A stretch of DNA of 64,000 nucleotides from Kaistia soli DSM 19436 (lineage in GTDB: Bacteria; Pseudomonadota; Alphaproteobacteria; Rhizobiales; Kaistiaceae): the NCBI RefSeq assembly GCF_900129325.1, contig NZ_FQUP01000008.1, positions 49,492-113,491 on the forward strand. The letters are read 5' to 3'. Positions 11,057 through 19,989 of this stretch are shown here, in pieces. Within the stretch, counting starts at the first letter, position 1. Every line of letters begins with the position of its first letter. Under the pieces are notes generated by a model. It saw only the letters and a list, made by a program, of their open reading frames with translations, searched no databases and was not told the origin of the DNA. A program made the translations under genes and the position numbers.

Positions 11057-12310
11057 ATGGCCACCGAAATCCGCGTACCCACCCTCGGCGAATCCGTGAC
11101 AGAGGCCACGATCGGGCGCTGGTTCAAGAAGGTCGGCGAGACCGTTGCCGTCGACGAGCCACTGGTCGAGCTCGAAACCGACAAGGTGACGATCGAAGTG
11201 CCGGCACCCGCCGCCGGCGTGCTCGAAGAGCTCGCCGCCAATGACGGCGACACGGTCGGCGTCGGCGCCTTGCTCGGCATGATCGCAGAGGCTGGTGCGG
11301 CCGCCGCCAAGCCGGCCGCCAAGGCCGAACCGCAGAAGACTGAGGCGCCGAAGGCCGAGCCGGCCAAGCCCGAGGTCGCCAAGCCCGCCCCCGTAGCAGC
11401 CCCTGAAAAGCCGGTTGCTGCTGACGCGAACGGCCCGGCAGTCGCCAAGCTCGCCGCCGAAAACAGCGTGGATGTCGGCGGCGTCGCCGGATCTGGCAAG
11501 GACGGCCGCGTCACCAAGGGCGACCTGATCGCCGCGATCGAGCGCGGCCCTGCTCCGGCGGCGCCCGCCGCGCCGGTCCAGATGCGCGCGCCCTCGCCGG
11601 CGGACGACGCCGCGCGCGAAGAGCGCGTCCGCATGACCAAGCTGCGCCAGACCATCGCGCGTCGCCTCAAGGATGCGCAGAACACTGCCGCCATGCTGAC
11701 GACCTTCAACGAGGTCGACATGGGTGCGGTGATGGCGCTCCGTGCGCAGTACAAGGACGTGTTCGAGAAGAAGCACGGCGCCAAGCTCGGCTTCATGGGC
11801 TTCTTCGTGAAGGCGGTCATCGCCGCGCTGAAGGACATCCCGGCGGTCAACGCCGAGATCGACGGCACCGACCTCGTCTACAAGAATTTCTACCACATCG
11901 GCATCGCGGTCGGCACCGACAAGGGCCTCGTGGTCCCCGTGGTGCGCGACGCCGACCAGCTCTCGCTCGCCGGCATCGAGAAGACAATTGCCGGCTATGG
12001 CAAGCGCGCCCGCGACGGCCAGCTCAAGATCGAGGAGATGCAGGGCGGCACCTTCACGATCACCAATGGCGGCATCTATGGTTCGCTGATGTCGACCCCG
12101 ATCCTGAACGCGCCGCAGTCCGGCATCCTGGGAATGCACAAGATCCAGGAACGGCCGATGGTCGTCGGCGGCAAGATCGAGATCCGCCCGATGATGTATC
12201 TGGCGCTCTCCTATGATCACCGCGTCGTCGATGGCAAGGAGGCTGTCACCTTCCTCGTCCGCGTGAAGGAGAGCCTCGAAGACCCGCAGCGCCTGATCCT
12301 CGATCTGTAG
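11057..12310 (+). CDS. sucB: Dihydrolipoamide succinyltransferase (E2 of 2-oxoglutarate dehydrogenase)
   Basis: A 417-residue E2 with one N-terminal lipoyl domain (lipoylated Lys in [16 protein letters not shown], about residue 43). An Ala/Lys/Pro-rich linker (about 80-130) leads to the peripheral subunit-binding domain ([13 protein letters not shown]...KGDL). The catalytic domain follows, with the active-site [10 protein letters not shown] near the C-terminus. It transfers succinyl to CoA. A 7-bp perfect hairpin (CGCCGCC/GGCGGCG, 12324-12339) sits between this gene and lpdA. Confidence 0.97.
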   Translation: MATEIRVPTLGESVTEATIGRWFKKVGETVAVDEPLVELETDKVTIEVPAPAAGVLEELAANDGDTVGVGALLGMIAEAGAAAAKPAAKAEPQKTEAPKAEPAKPEVAKPAPVAAPEKPVAADANGPAVAKLAAENSVDVGGVAGSGKDGRVTKGDLIAAIERGPAPAAPAAPVQMRAPSPADDAAREERVRMTKLRQTIARRLKDAQNTAAMLTTFNEVDMGAVMALRAQYKDVFEKKHGAKLGFMGFFVKAVIAALKDIPAVNAEIDGTDLVYKNFYHIGIAVGTDKGLVVPVVRDADQLSLAGIEKTIAGYGKRARDGQLKIEEMQGGTFTITNGGIYGSLMSTPILNAPQSGILGMHKIQERPMVVGGKIEIRPMMYLALSYDHRVVDGKEAVTFLVRVKESLEDPQRLILDL

Positions 12311-12383
12311 TCATCGCCTTCAGCGCCGCCCAGGCGGCGTCCGGATGTCAGCCGGCCGCCGGCCTCAAGAGTTAGAAAAGCGA

Positions 12384-13787
12384 ATGTCCTACGATCTCAT
12401 CATCATCGGTTCCGGTCCGGGCGGTTATGTCTGCGCGGTCAAGGCGGCGCAGCTCGGACTGAAGGTCGCCGTGATCGAGAAGCGGGCCACCTATGGCGGC
12501 ACCTGCCTGAATATCGGCTGCATCCCGTCCAAGGCGCTGCTCTATGCCTCGGAGCAATTCGATCACGTCGGGCATCTGGCGCCGCTCGGCGTCAAGGTCG
12601 GCGCCCCTGAGCTCGACCTCCCGGCGATGCTGGCGCACAAGGACGCGACGGTGAAGTCGAATGTCGACGGCGTCGCCTATCTCTTCAAGAAGAACAAGAT
12701 CGACGGCATCATCGGCACAGGCGCGATCCTTGCGCCCGGCAAGGTGCAGGTCACGAAGGATGACGGCACGACCGAGACGCTGGAGACCAAGGCGATTGTC
12801 ATCGCTACCGGCTCCGACTCGACACCGCTGCCGGGCGTTGCGATCGACGAAAAGCGCGTCGTCACTTCGACCGGTGCGCTCGAACTTGCCGGCGTGCCGA
12901 AGAAGCTCATCGTCGTCGGCGCGGGCGTCATCGGGCTAGAGCTCGGCTCGGTCTGGCGCCGCCTCGGCGCCGAGGTGACCGTGGTCGAGTTCCTCGACCG
13001 CATTCTCCCCGGCATGGATGGCGACGTCGCCAAGCAGTTCCAGCGCATGCTGCAGAAGCAGGGCTTTACCTTCAAGCTCGGCGCCAAGGTGACCGGTGTC
13101 GACACGTCGGGTGAGATGCTGAAGGTCAGCGTCGCGCCGGCCAAAGACGGCGCTGGTGACGCCGAGACGCTTGAGGCGGATGTCGTCCTCGTCGCGATCG
13201 GCCGCCGTCCCTACACCGAAGGCCTGGGACTGGAGGCCGTCGGTGTCGTGCTCGACGAGCGCCGCCGCGTCAAGGTCGATGCGCATTACCAGACGACCGT
13301 TCCCGGCATCTATGCGATCGGCGACGTCATCGCCGGTCCGATGCTAGCCCACAAGGCCGAGGACGAAGGCGTCGCGGTTGCCGAAATCCTCGCCGGACAG
13401 GCCGGTCATGTGAATTACGGCGCGATTCCCGCCGTCGTCTACACCAACCCGGAGATTGCCTCGGTCGGCCAGACGGAAGAGGAATTGAAGGCCGCTGGCA
13501 TCGAATACAAGGTCGGCAAATTCCCGTTCTCGGCCAATGGCCGCGCCCGCGCGATGCTGGCGACAGAAGGCTTCGTCAAGATCCTCTCGGATGCCAAGAC
13601 GGACCGTGTGCTCGGTGGCCACATCGTCGGCGTCGGCGCCGGCGAGATGATCCATGAGATCGTCGTACTGATGGAGTTCGCCGGCTCGGCCGAAGACCTT
13701 GGCCGCACCACGCATGCGCATCCGACCATGTCGGAAAGCGTCAAGGAAGCTGCGCTTGGCGCCTGGTTCAAGCCGATCCATCTTTGA
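12384..13787 (+). CDS. lpdA: Dihydrolipoamide dehydrogenase (E3)
   Basis: A 467-residue FAD disulfide reductase that reoxidises the lipoyl groups. It starts MSYDLIIIGSGPGGYVCAVKAA (FAD loop) and has the redox pair in GGTCLNIGCIPSKALL. The NAD-binding GAGVIGLELGSVW and the C-terminal His-Glu of HAHPTMSE complete the set. The ATG at 12384 fits the family start better than an upstream in-frame start at 12345. It completes the complex encoded by sucA and sucB. A GC-rich imperfect inverted repeat around 13789-13823 may separate it from the convergent transporter. Confidence 0.97.
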   Translation: MSYDLIIIGSGPGGYVCAVKAAQLGLKVAVIEKRATYGGTCLNIGCIPSKALLYASEQFDHVGHLAPLGVKVGAPELDLPAMLAHKDATVKSNVDGVAYLFKKNKIDGIIGTGAILAPGKVQVTKDDGTTETLETKAIVIATGSDSTPLPGVAIDEKRVVTSTGALELAGVPKKLIVVGAGVIGLELGSVWRRLGAEVTVVEFLDRILPGMDGDVAKQFQRMLQKQGFTFKLGAKVTGVDTSGEMLKVSVAPAKDGAGDAETLEADVVLVAIGRRPYTEGLGLEAVGVVLDERRRVKVDAHYQTTVPGIYAIGDVIAGPMLAHKAEDEGVAVAEILAGQAGHVNYGAIPAVVYTNPEIASVGQTEEELKAAGIEYKVGKFPFSANGRARAMLATEGFVKILSDAKTDRVLGGHIVGVGAGEMIHEIVVLMEFAGSAEDLGRTTHAHPTMSESVKEAALGAWFKPIHL

Positions 13788-13805
13788 TCGGGGCGGCGCC
13801 GACGC

Positions 13806-15140
13806 TCATGCGAGCGGCGCCCCCTTCGTCTCGACATCGATGAGCGCCGTGCAGACTGCCCCGATGAGGAGCAGCGCGGCGAACATCGCCAGCGCCACAT
13901 TGAAGCTGTAGCCGACCACGATCCCGACCAGCGTTGGCGCCAGCAGTCCGCCGAGCCGCGCCATTGCGCCGGCAATGCCCATGCCACTAGCCCGCAGCGT
14001 CGTTGGATAGAGTTCCGGCGTAAACGCATAGAGCGCGCCCCAGGTCCCGAGCAGCGCGAAGCTCATCAGCAGCATGGCGCCGGCAATCGGCCCGGGATCA
14101 GTCAGCACCGCGTAGAGAAAACAGCCGGCTGCCGACAGCAGCAGAAACGCGATCAGCGTCGGCTTGCGGCCGAAACGCTCGACGCCCCAGGCCGCCAGCG
14201 CATAGCCAGGCAGCTGCGCGATCGCCAGCAGGACCAGGAAGCCATAACCGCGCACAAAGCCGTGGCCTTCACTGACAAGCTTGCCCGGCAGCCAGGTGAA
14301 CACCCCATAATAGGCGACCGACACCAGCAGCCATGCGGCAAGGACCAGCACGCTGCGGCGGCCGATCGGCGGCGCGAACAACGCCGAAAACGGCGGCTTG
14401 ATCACCGGCGCGACGGTCAGCCGCCCCGGCAGCACGCGCCCGCCATTCGCCAGCGCCATCCGATCGAGCACGGCCTTCGCCTCGGCCTCGCGGCCGCTGC
14501 GGGCGAGATAGAAGGGTGATTCGGGGATCAGCAGCCGAAGGCCGACACCGACCAGCGCAGGCAGCGCCGTGATGATGAAGATGAACCGCCACGGCTCCTC
14601 GAAGCCGGCGCTGGCCGCATACCAGGCGGCGAGCGCCACCACCAGCGTTCCAAGCGCCCAGAACCCTTCGAGCGCCACAAGCCAGCGGCCGCGCCGCTGC
14701 GTCGGCAGGAACTCCGCCATCATCGCGTAATCGACCGGCAGCGTGCCACCGACGGCGAGGCCTGTCATGAACCGGAAGCCGGCTAGCACGATGAAATTCG
14801 GCGCGAAGGCTGAGGCGAGGCCGAATACGGCGTCGATCAGCACGGTGACGATCAGGAGATTGCGCCGCCCGATGCGGTCCGCGAGCCGGCCGAAGGCGGC
14901 AGCGCCGATCAGCATGCCGACAAAGAACACCGTGCCGGCCTGCAGCGCCTGCGGCACCGTCATGCCGAAGCTCTTGGCGATCGAAGGCGCCGTGAAGCCG
15001 ATGGCGAGGACCTGCATCGCGTCGGCGGCCCAGACCAGCCCGAAGATCGCCAGCAGCCTTCGCTGAAAGGCGCCGGTGCCGGCCGCATCCAGCGCCGCTT
15101 CGATGGTGATCCCGCCGGTCGCTTTCGCCGCCACTGCCAT
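13806..15140 (-). CDS. MFS transporter (metabolite:H+ symporter-like)
   Basis: A 444-residue inner-membrane carrier with about 12 predicted membrane segments. The family signature between TM2 and TM3 is visible as GRLADRIGRRNLLIV, and a second copy-like motif GVERFGRKPTLI follows in the second half. The overall pattern resembles the NiaP/SVOP-like group of organic-compound symporters, though the substrate is not evident. The start is the ATG at 15140 (MAVAAKATGG), not the upstream in-frame Met. It is transcribed towards lpdA and stands alone. Confidence 0.85.
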   Translation of the reverse strand: MAVAAKATGGITIEAALDAAGTGAFQRRLLAIFGLVWAADAMQVLAIGFTAPSIAKSFGMTVPQALQAGTVFFVGMLIGAAAFGRLADRIGRRNLLIVTVLIDAVFGLASAFAPNFIVLAGFRFMTGLAVGGTLPVDYAMMAEFLPTQRRGRWLVALEGFWALGTLVVALAAWYAASAGFEEPWRFIFIITALPALVGVGLRLLIPESPFYLARSGREAEAKAVLDRMALANGGRVLPGRLTVAPVIKPPFSALFAPPIGRRSVLVLAAWLLVSVAYYGVFTWLPGKLVSEGHGFVRGYGFLVLLAIAQLPGYALAAWGVERFGRKPTLIAFLLLSAAGCFLYAVLTDPGPIAGAMLLMSFALLGTWGALYAFTPELYPTTLRASGMGIAGAMARLGGLLAPTLVGIVVGYSFNVALAMFAALLLIGAVCTALIDVETKGAPLA

Positions 15141-15307
15141 CTGCCCCGCCCTTTGTCTGCCGCGTCGCGCGCACAACAGCATCAATACGGCCGGAGCGAA
15201 AGCGGTTCAGCCCGATGACGCGCATTCGGGCTTGATCTCGGGCTCCGATGCCACTAACCAGACCAGCCCTTTTCCCGAGAGATCGGTTCCCCGACAGGAG
15301 CGACGCC

Positions 15308-16558
15308 ATGACAGCGTGCGGCCTCGATTTCGGCACGTCCAATTCGACGCTCGGCCTCGCTTCCGCGACGCCAGCTCTCGTCCCGCTCGAGGGCGACGAT
15401 GTCACGCTGCCGAGCGCCATCTTCTACGCCCGCGACGCCGCCCCACTGGTCGGACGGGCCGCGATCGCAGCCTATGTCGATGGCCATGACGGCCGCCTCA
15501 TGCGCAGCCTGAAGGCGGTGCTTGGCAACCCGCTCATCAACGAGACGACACAGGTCGGCCGCGCCCGCGTCGGCTTCCGTTCGGTGATCGCCCATTTCAT
15601 CGCGGTGGCGAAGCGCCGGGCCGAGGCGCGGACTGGCCGCCCGCTCGAACAGGTGGTGCATGGCCGCCCCGTACATTTCGTCGACGGTGACGCGGAAGGA
15701 GACCGCAAGGCCGAGGGCGTGCTGGCCGAGATCGCCCGCGAGGTCGGCTTTTCCGAAATCTCGTTCCAGTACGAGCCGATCGCCGCCGCGCTCGATTACG
15801 AGCGGCAGGTGAATGGTGAGGAAATCGCGCTCATCGCCGATATCGGCGGCGGTACGTCGGATTTCTCGATCGTCCGGCTCGGCCCGGAGCGGCGTGGCCG
15901 GCCCGACCGCGCCGATGACATTCTCGCCAATGACGGTGTGCGGATCGGCGGAACGGATTTCGACCGCCAGCTCAATCTCGGCACGGTGATGCCGATGCTG
16001 GGCTACCGGAGCGCCATGAAACGGGCGGGGCTGCCGGTGCCCTCGGGCTATTTCCATGACCTCGCAACCTGGTCGACGATCAATCGCCTCTATGAGCGCG
16101 GTGTGGCGCAGCAGTTGAACGAAGTGCGGCGCGAGGCCCGCCATCCCGAGATGATCGAGCGGCTGATCCGCGTCGTTGAGGAGCGGGGCGGCCATCGACT
16201 CGCGATCGAGGTCGAGGCGTCGAAAATCGCGCTGTCCGACGCGCCGGCCGCCGACATTCCGCTGAACTGGATCGAACAGGGCCTCGAAGCTCGGGTGACC
16301 CGCGACACGCTGGTGATGGAGACGGCAGCGCTCGCCGCCGCGATCGCCGCTCGGATCGCAGGCTGCCTCACGGCCGCGGGCCTGAAGGCCGAGGCAATTG
16401 ACGCCGTCTTCCTGACCGGTGGCTCCACCCGTCTGGCCCATGTCCGCAAGGCCATTCTCGCCGCGGTTCCCGAGGCGCGACCGGCCGAGGGCGACACCTT
16501 CGGCTCCGTCGGCATGGGCCTTACCATCGAGGCGGCGAACCGCTACGGCGCCGCCTGA
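15308..16558 (+). CDS. Hsp70-family chaperone-like ATPase (YegD type)
   Basis: A 416-residue actin-fold ATPase. Phosphate-1 (CGLDFGTSNSTLGL), phosphate-2 (ALIADIGGGTSDFSIV) and the adenosine motif (AVFLTGGSTRLAHVRK) are all present. There is no C-terminal substrate-binding domain, as in E. coli YegD, so it is shorter than DnaK by about 220 residues. It is not next to dnaJ or grpE and its client is unknown. Its last 16 bases overlap the 3' end of the convergent XRE regulator gene. Confidence 0.88.
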   Translation: MTACGLDFGTSNSTLGLASATPALVPLEGDDVTLPSAIFYARDAAPLVGRAAIAAYVDGHDGRLMRSLKAVLGNPLINETTQVGRARVGFRSVIAHFIAVAKRRAEARTGRPLEQVVHGRPVHFVDGDAEGDRKAEGVLAEIAREVGFSEISFQYEPIAAALDYERQVNGEEIALIADIGGGTSDFSIVRLGPERRGRPDRADDILANDGVRIGGTDFDRQLNLGTVMPMLGYRSAMKRAGLPVPSGYFHDLATWSTINRLYERGVAQQLNEVRREARHPEMIERLIRVVEERGGHRLAIEVEASKIALSDAPAADIPLNWIEQGLEARVTRDTLVMETAALAAAIAARIAGCLTAAGLKAEAIDAVFLTGGSTRLAHVRKAILAAVPEARPAEGDTFGSVGMGLTIEAANRYGAA

Positions 16559-17346
16559 GCCTCATCGACCGGCTCCAGCACCACAAGCTTCCAGTCTGGA
16601 TGGCGGGCCGGCTGCAAGGTCGTCTGGCGAAAGGCGAGGAGGCCATCCTCGGGATGGTCGAAGAGCCGGAGCCCTCCTTCGCGCTCGACCACGGCATGCG
16701 CCTCCCAGGCCTCCGCGAACAGTGGGCTGCCCGCGGCGAGTTGCCCGACGAGAGTGCGCATTTCCGGCGCCGCGAGAGAGCGGCTGTAATCGGCACGGAA
16801 CTCGGCCGCCACGCGCCGCGCGCGGATATCCCAATCCGCGATCAGGCGCCGCGAGGCCGGATCGAGAAAGATGAATCGCAGCAGATTGCGCTCTCCCGTG
16901 CCGTCGAGCCAGCCGGTGAAGAGCCGTGCGGCCGGGTCGTTCCAGGCCCGTGCCGTCCAGGCGCGATCGATGAGATAGGCTGGCATCGCGAGCGCCGCCA
17001 CGATGGGCGCCAGGCCCTCGGGCATCGCATCATCCTTCGCTTCCGCATGTTCGGGATCGGCCCGCCCGGCAACCGCGAACAGATAGGCCCGCTCGGCCGG
17101 CGAGAGGCGCATCACGCGGGCAAGCCGCACGAGGGCTGAAGGTGAAACCTGGAGATCACGACCCTGCTCGATCCAGGCGAGCCAGGTGGCGCTGACGCCG
17201 GCCAGTCCGGCCAGCTCTTCACGCCTGAGGCCAGGCGTGCGACGGCGGCTGCCGGGGTCGAGCCCGAACATCGCCGGCCGCAGCCGTTCGCGATGCGCCC
17301 GCACGAAATCGCCAAGTTCCCGTCGCCTAGTGTCGTCATTCGCCAT
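16543..17346 (-). CDS. XRE-family regulator with MmyB-like ligand-binding domain
   Basis: A 267-residue regulator. The N-terminal helix-turn-helix (about residues 10-75) has RTPGLRREELAGLAGVSATW followed by WIEQGRDLQVSPSAL, the hallmark of the MmyB-like subgroup. The C-terminal 180 residues (AYLIDRAWTARAWNDPAARL onward) match the PAS-like ligand-binding domain of that group. It is divergent from a methyltransferase gene, which is the usual arrangement for a regulator acting on its neighbour. An inverted repeat in the gap is a candidate operator. Confidence 0.9.
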   Translation of the reverse strand: MANDDTRRRELGDFVRAHRERLRPAMFGLDPGSRRRTPGLRREELAGLAGVSATWLAWIEQGRDLQVSPSALVRLARVMRLSPAERAYLFAVAGRADPEHAEAKDDAMPEGLAPIVAALAMPAYLIDRAWTARAWNDPAARLFTGWLDGTGERNLLRFIFLDPASRRLIADWDIRARRVAAEFRADYSRSLAAPEMRTLVGQLAAGSPLFAEAWEAHAVVEREGGLRLFDHPEDGLLAFRQTTLQPARHPDWKLVVLEPVDEAQAAP

Positions 17347-17360
17347 CGTGGTGACACTTA

Positions 17361-17385
17361 TACCAGGATAAGATCGGAACTGGTA
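17361..17385. promoter_or_regulatory. Candidate operator between the XRE regulator and the methyltransferase
   Basis: TACCAG and CTGGTA form an inverted repeat with a 13-base spacer in the 108-base divergent gap. It lies 15 bases upstream of the regulator start. Position and symmetry fit a dimeric regulator site, but only one copy is seen, so this is inference. Confidence 0.35.
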
Positions 17386-17454
17386 ACAGGGTATCGCGCT
17401 CGACTAATCCAGGATGCAGGCGCTGTGTCGCGCCCTCACCACGGGATCACCACC

Positions 17455-18243
17455 ATGATGGAAGCATCGAAAGAAACGACGCCCGGCGGCCAGGCAAGTT
17501 TGGCCGAGCGTCAGTTCGGCAGCCAGGCGAATGCCTATGTGACGAGCCGAGTTCACGCCGAGGGCGAGGATATCGCCGAACTGGCGGCGCTGGCCGCCGC
17601 GATACCCGGCGCGCGCGTTCTCGATCTCGGCTGCGGCGGCGGTCATGTCAGCTATGCGGCCGCGAAGGTGGCGCCGTCGGTGACCGCCTATGATCTCTCC
17701 GCCGACATGGTTGCCGCTGTCGCGCGTGAGGCGGCGGCGCGTGGCCTCTCCGGCATCGAAGCCGTGCAAGGGCCCGCCGAGCGCCTGCCCTTCGCCGATG
17801 CGAGCTTCGACGTCGTGCTCTGCCGCTTTACGGCGCATCACTGGCAGGATGTCCGCGCCGGCCTCCGCGAGGCTCGGCGGGTGCTGAAGCCATCGGGCGT
17901 CGCCGGCTTCGCCGATGTCGTGGCGCCGGAGCAGCCGGTAGTCGACACCTTCCTGCAGACCTTCGAGATGCTGCGCGACCCTTCGCATGTGCGCAACTAC
18001 GCCGTAGCGGAATGGCTCACCATGGCTGGAGAGGCGGGCTTCAGGGCGACGGCGCTGACGCGCCGCCGGCTGCCGCTCGGCTTTGAGAGCTGGATCGAGC
18101 GGATGCGCACGCCCAAGGTGTTTGCCAATGCGATCCGGGCGCTTCAGAGCGCGGTCGCCGATGATGTGCGGCGCTATTTCGAGGTCGATGCGGAGGGCAA
18201 TTTCGTCATCGACACGGCGGTTCTGACACTGCGGCCGCTCTGA
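17455..18243 (+). CDS. Class I SAM-dependent methyltransferase
   Basis: A 262-residue methyltransferase. Motif I is ARVLDLGCGGGHVSYAA, the acidic loop is TAYDLSADMV, and motif IV/post-I is FADASFDVVLCRFTAHHW. The pattern is that of the UbiE/Methyltransf_11 group, and the later VLKPSG segment supports it. The substrate is unknown. The start is the ATG at 17455 within the divergent gap; an in-frame open stretch extends further upstream but overlaps the regulator. Its stop codon directly abuts the stop of the convergent xerC gene (TGATCA). Confidence 0.88.
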   Translation: MMEASKETTPGGQASLAERQFGSQANAYVTSRVHAEGEDIAELAALAAAIPGARVLDLGCGGGHVSYAAAKVAPSVTAYDLSADMVAAVAREAAARGLSGIEAVQGPAERLPFADASFDVVLCRFTAHHWQDVRAGLREARRVLKPSGVAGFADVVAPEQPVVDTFLQTFEMLRDPSHVRNYAVAEWLTMAGEAGFRATALTRRRLPLGFESWIERMRTPKVFANAIRALQSAVADDVRRYFEVDAEGNFVIDTAVLTLRPL

Positions 18244-19206
18244 TCAGGCGGAAGGCCGTCGCCGCGCGCGCGGATGCGTCTCCTCAAACACCGCGAGGAG
18301 GCGCTCCGTGTCGACGCCGGTATAGATCTGCGTCGTCGAGAGACTGGCATGGCCGAGCAGTTCCTGGATGGCGCGGAGATCGCCGCCGCCCGCCAGAAGA
18401 TGCGTCGCGAAGGAATGGCGCAGCGCATGCGGGGTTGCGCTATCCGGGAGGCCGAGCGCGCCGCGCATCTTCGCCATCGCAAGCTGGATGATGCGCGGCC
18501 GGAGCGGACCGCCGCGCACGCCGATAAAGAGCGGACCGTCCGCTTTCGGCGAAAAGGGCGCCAGACGCAAATAGTCTGCGATCGACTCTGCAACCACCGG
18601 AAGCACCGGGACGAGTCGCGTCTTGCCGCCTTTGCCGGTGACACGGAGTACACCCTCGCCCGAGAGCGGCGCGTCGGCGCGGCGGATGCCGAGCGCCTCG
18701 GAGATACGCAGGCCCGAGCCATAGCAGAGCGCCAGCACGGCAGCGTTGCGCGCCGCGACCCAAGGCTCGTCGTCGAGCTGCTCCTCCGCCTCGGTGACGC
18801 GGACGGCGAGCGTTGGCGTCAGCGGCTTCGGCAGCGTCTTCGGCTGGCGCGGCGTGCGCATGGCGCGGAAGGCGGCGCCATTGGCCAGCCCCTCGCGCTC
18901 CAGGAATGAAATGAAGGAGCGGATGCCGGCGAGGCCGCGCGCGAGGGTTCTGGCGCCGGCGCCGCCCTGTCGGCGGCTGGCCATGAACCCGCGGATGTCG
19001 CCCATGCGCAGGTCGGCGAGATCGGCGATCGTCGGCGGATTGCCGATATGCAGCGTGATGAAGGCGAGGAACTGCGTGAGATCGCGGCCGTAGGCCTCGA
19101 GCGTCTTCGATGACAGCCGCCGCTCGCCGCGCAGATGCTCCTCCCAGGCATCGATCATCGCGATCGTGTCAGGCGCGGCAAGGATCAGGGGCGGTGCGGT
19201 GGTCAT
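18244..19206 (-). CDS. xerC: Tyrosine recombinase XerC
   Basis: A 320-residue chromosome-dimer-resolution recombinase. An N-terminal SAM-like DNA-binding domain is followed by the catalytic core. The catalytic residues are visible as YGSGLRISEALG (Arg I), the Lys of TGKGGKTRLVPV, TPHALRHSFATHLL (His-x-x-Arg), LGHASLSTTQIYTGVDTER (His and nucleophilic Tyr). Length is normal for XerC. Neighbouring polA and the lack of mobile-element features support a chromosomal Xer protein rather than a phage integrase. Confidence 0.93.
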   Translation of the reverse strand: MTTAPPLILAAPDTIAMIDAWEEHLRGERRLSSKTLEAYGRDLTQFLAFITLHIGNPPTIADLADLRMGDIRGFMASRRQGGAGARTLARGLAGIRSFISFLEREGLANGAAFRAMRTPRQPKTLPKPLTPTLAVRVTEAEEQLDDEPWVAARNAAVLALCYGSGLRISEALGIRRADAPLSGEGVLRVTGKGGKTRLVPVLPVVAESIADYLRLAPFSPKADGPLFIGVRGGPLRPRIIQLAMAKMRGALGLPDSATPHALRHSFATHLLAGGGDLRAIQELLGHASLSTTQIYTGVDTERLLAVFEETHPRARRRPSA

Positions 19207-19249
19207 GCTGGAGGATAGCGATCGACGCGGTTAATGAGGACTTAAACCT

Positions 19250-19906
19250 CTAGAGAAGCGTCCCCAGGGCATTGCCGGCCTGCAACGCGATGGCCGGCCA
19301 GAGGCTGCCTGAGACATGGCGGAGAATGCCAGCCAGCAGGCTGAGGAGCAGGATGCTGTAGAGCATCACCGGCTCCATCCCTGTTGTGCCCGCCACGAAG
19401 AAGCTCGGCAGGCGGAAGGCCAGCACGACAACGGCGGTCAGGGGGATCGATATCTTGGGACCGAACAGTTCGGTGAGCCGCGTCTGCAGGATGCCGTGGA
19501 AAAGCACCTCGTTGAGCAGGATCCCGCCGAGCATGAAGACATAGATCTCGGTCGGAAGCTGGGACAGCAGACCGCTCGGAGGACGTCCGAGGGCGACACG
19601 GAGGGCATGCCAGCCGAAGATCGCGATGAAAGTCGCCGCCGTGATCGCCAGCGCCCGCTGTCCGACCGGCAGGAGCCCGACCCATGCGAGGAGCTTCGGC
19701 TTCTGCCAGACCGCCCAGAGCGCGATCGCCCCGATCCACAATAGCATCGGATAGATCTGCCGCGCCCAGCCGTCGGACGGCGGCAGTTGCCGCAGCCAGA
19801 AGACCGAGCCGACCCAGACAAGGAATAGGCCCCCGAAAAGGCCCGCAAGCGGCAGGGCGGCGGCGAGCGGCTGGGGCGTTGGCAGGCTGCGGTTCGATTC
19901 GGTCAT
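19250..19906 (-). CDS. CPBP/CAAX-protease-like integral membrane protein
   Basis: A 218-residue protein with about six to seven predicted membrane helices. The helix pattern and GGILLNEVLFHGILQTRLTE resemble the CPBP intramembrane metalloprotease family, where the motif is EExxxR. Here the first Glu is Asn and the second expected motif (FxxxH) is not clear. The third region reads SGSLWPAIALQAGNALG. The protein may therefore be a degenerate, non-catalytic member. The start at 19906 (MTESNRS) is chosen because the longer frame runs into the polA promoter region. Confidence 0.6.
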   Translation of the reverse strand: MTESNRSLPTPQPLAAALPLAGLFGGLFLVWVGSVFWLRQLPPSDGWARQIYPMLLWIGAIALWAVWQKPKLLAWVGLLPVGQRALAITAATFIAIFGWHALRVALGRPPSGLLSQLPTEIYVFMLGGILLNEVLFHGILQTRLTELFGPKISIPLTAVVVLAFRLPSFFVAGTTGMEPVMLYSILLLSLLAGILRHVSGSLWPAIALQAGNALGTLL

Positions 19907-19989
19907 GTGCGAAGCTAATCCGGCCACGGGCGACCGGCAATCCGCTGTCGATATAGCCAAAGCCGCGTTCGGGAGGCATAGTCCGCCGC

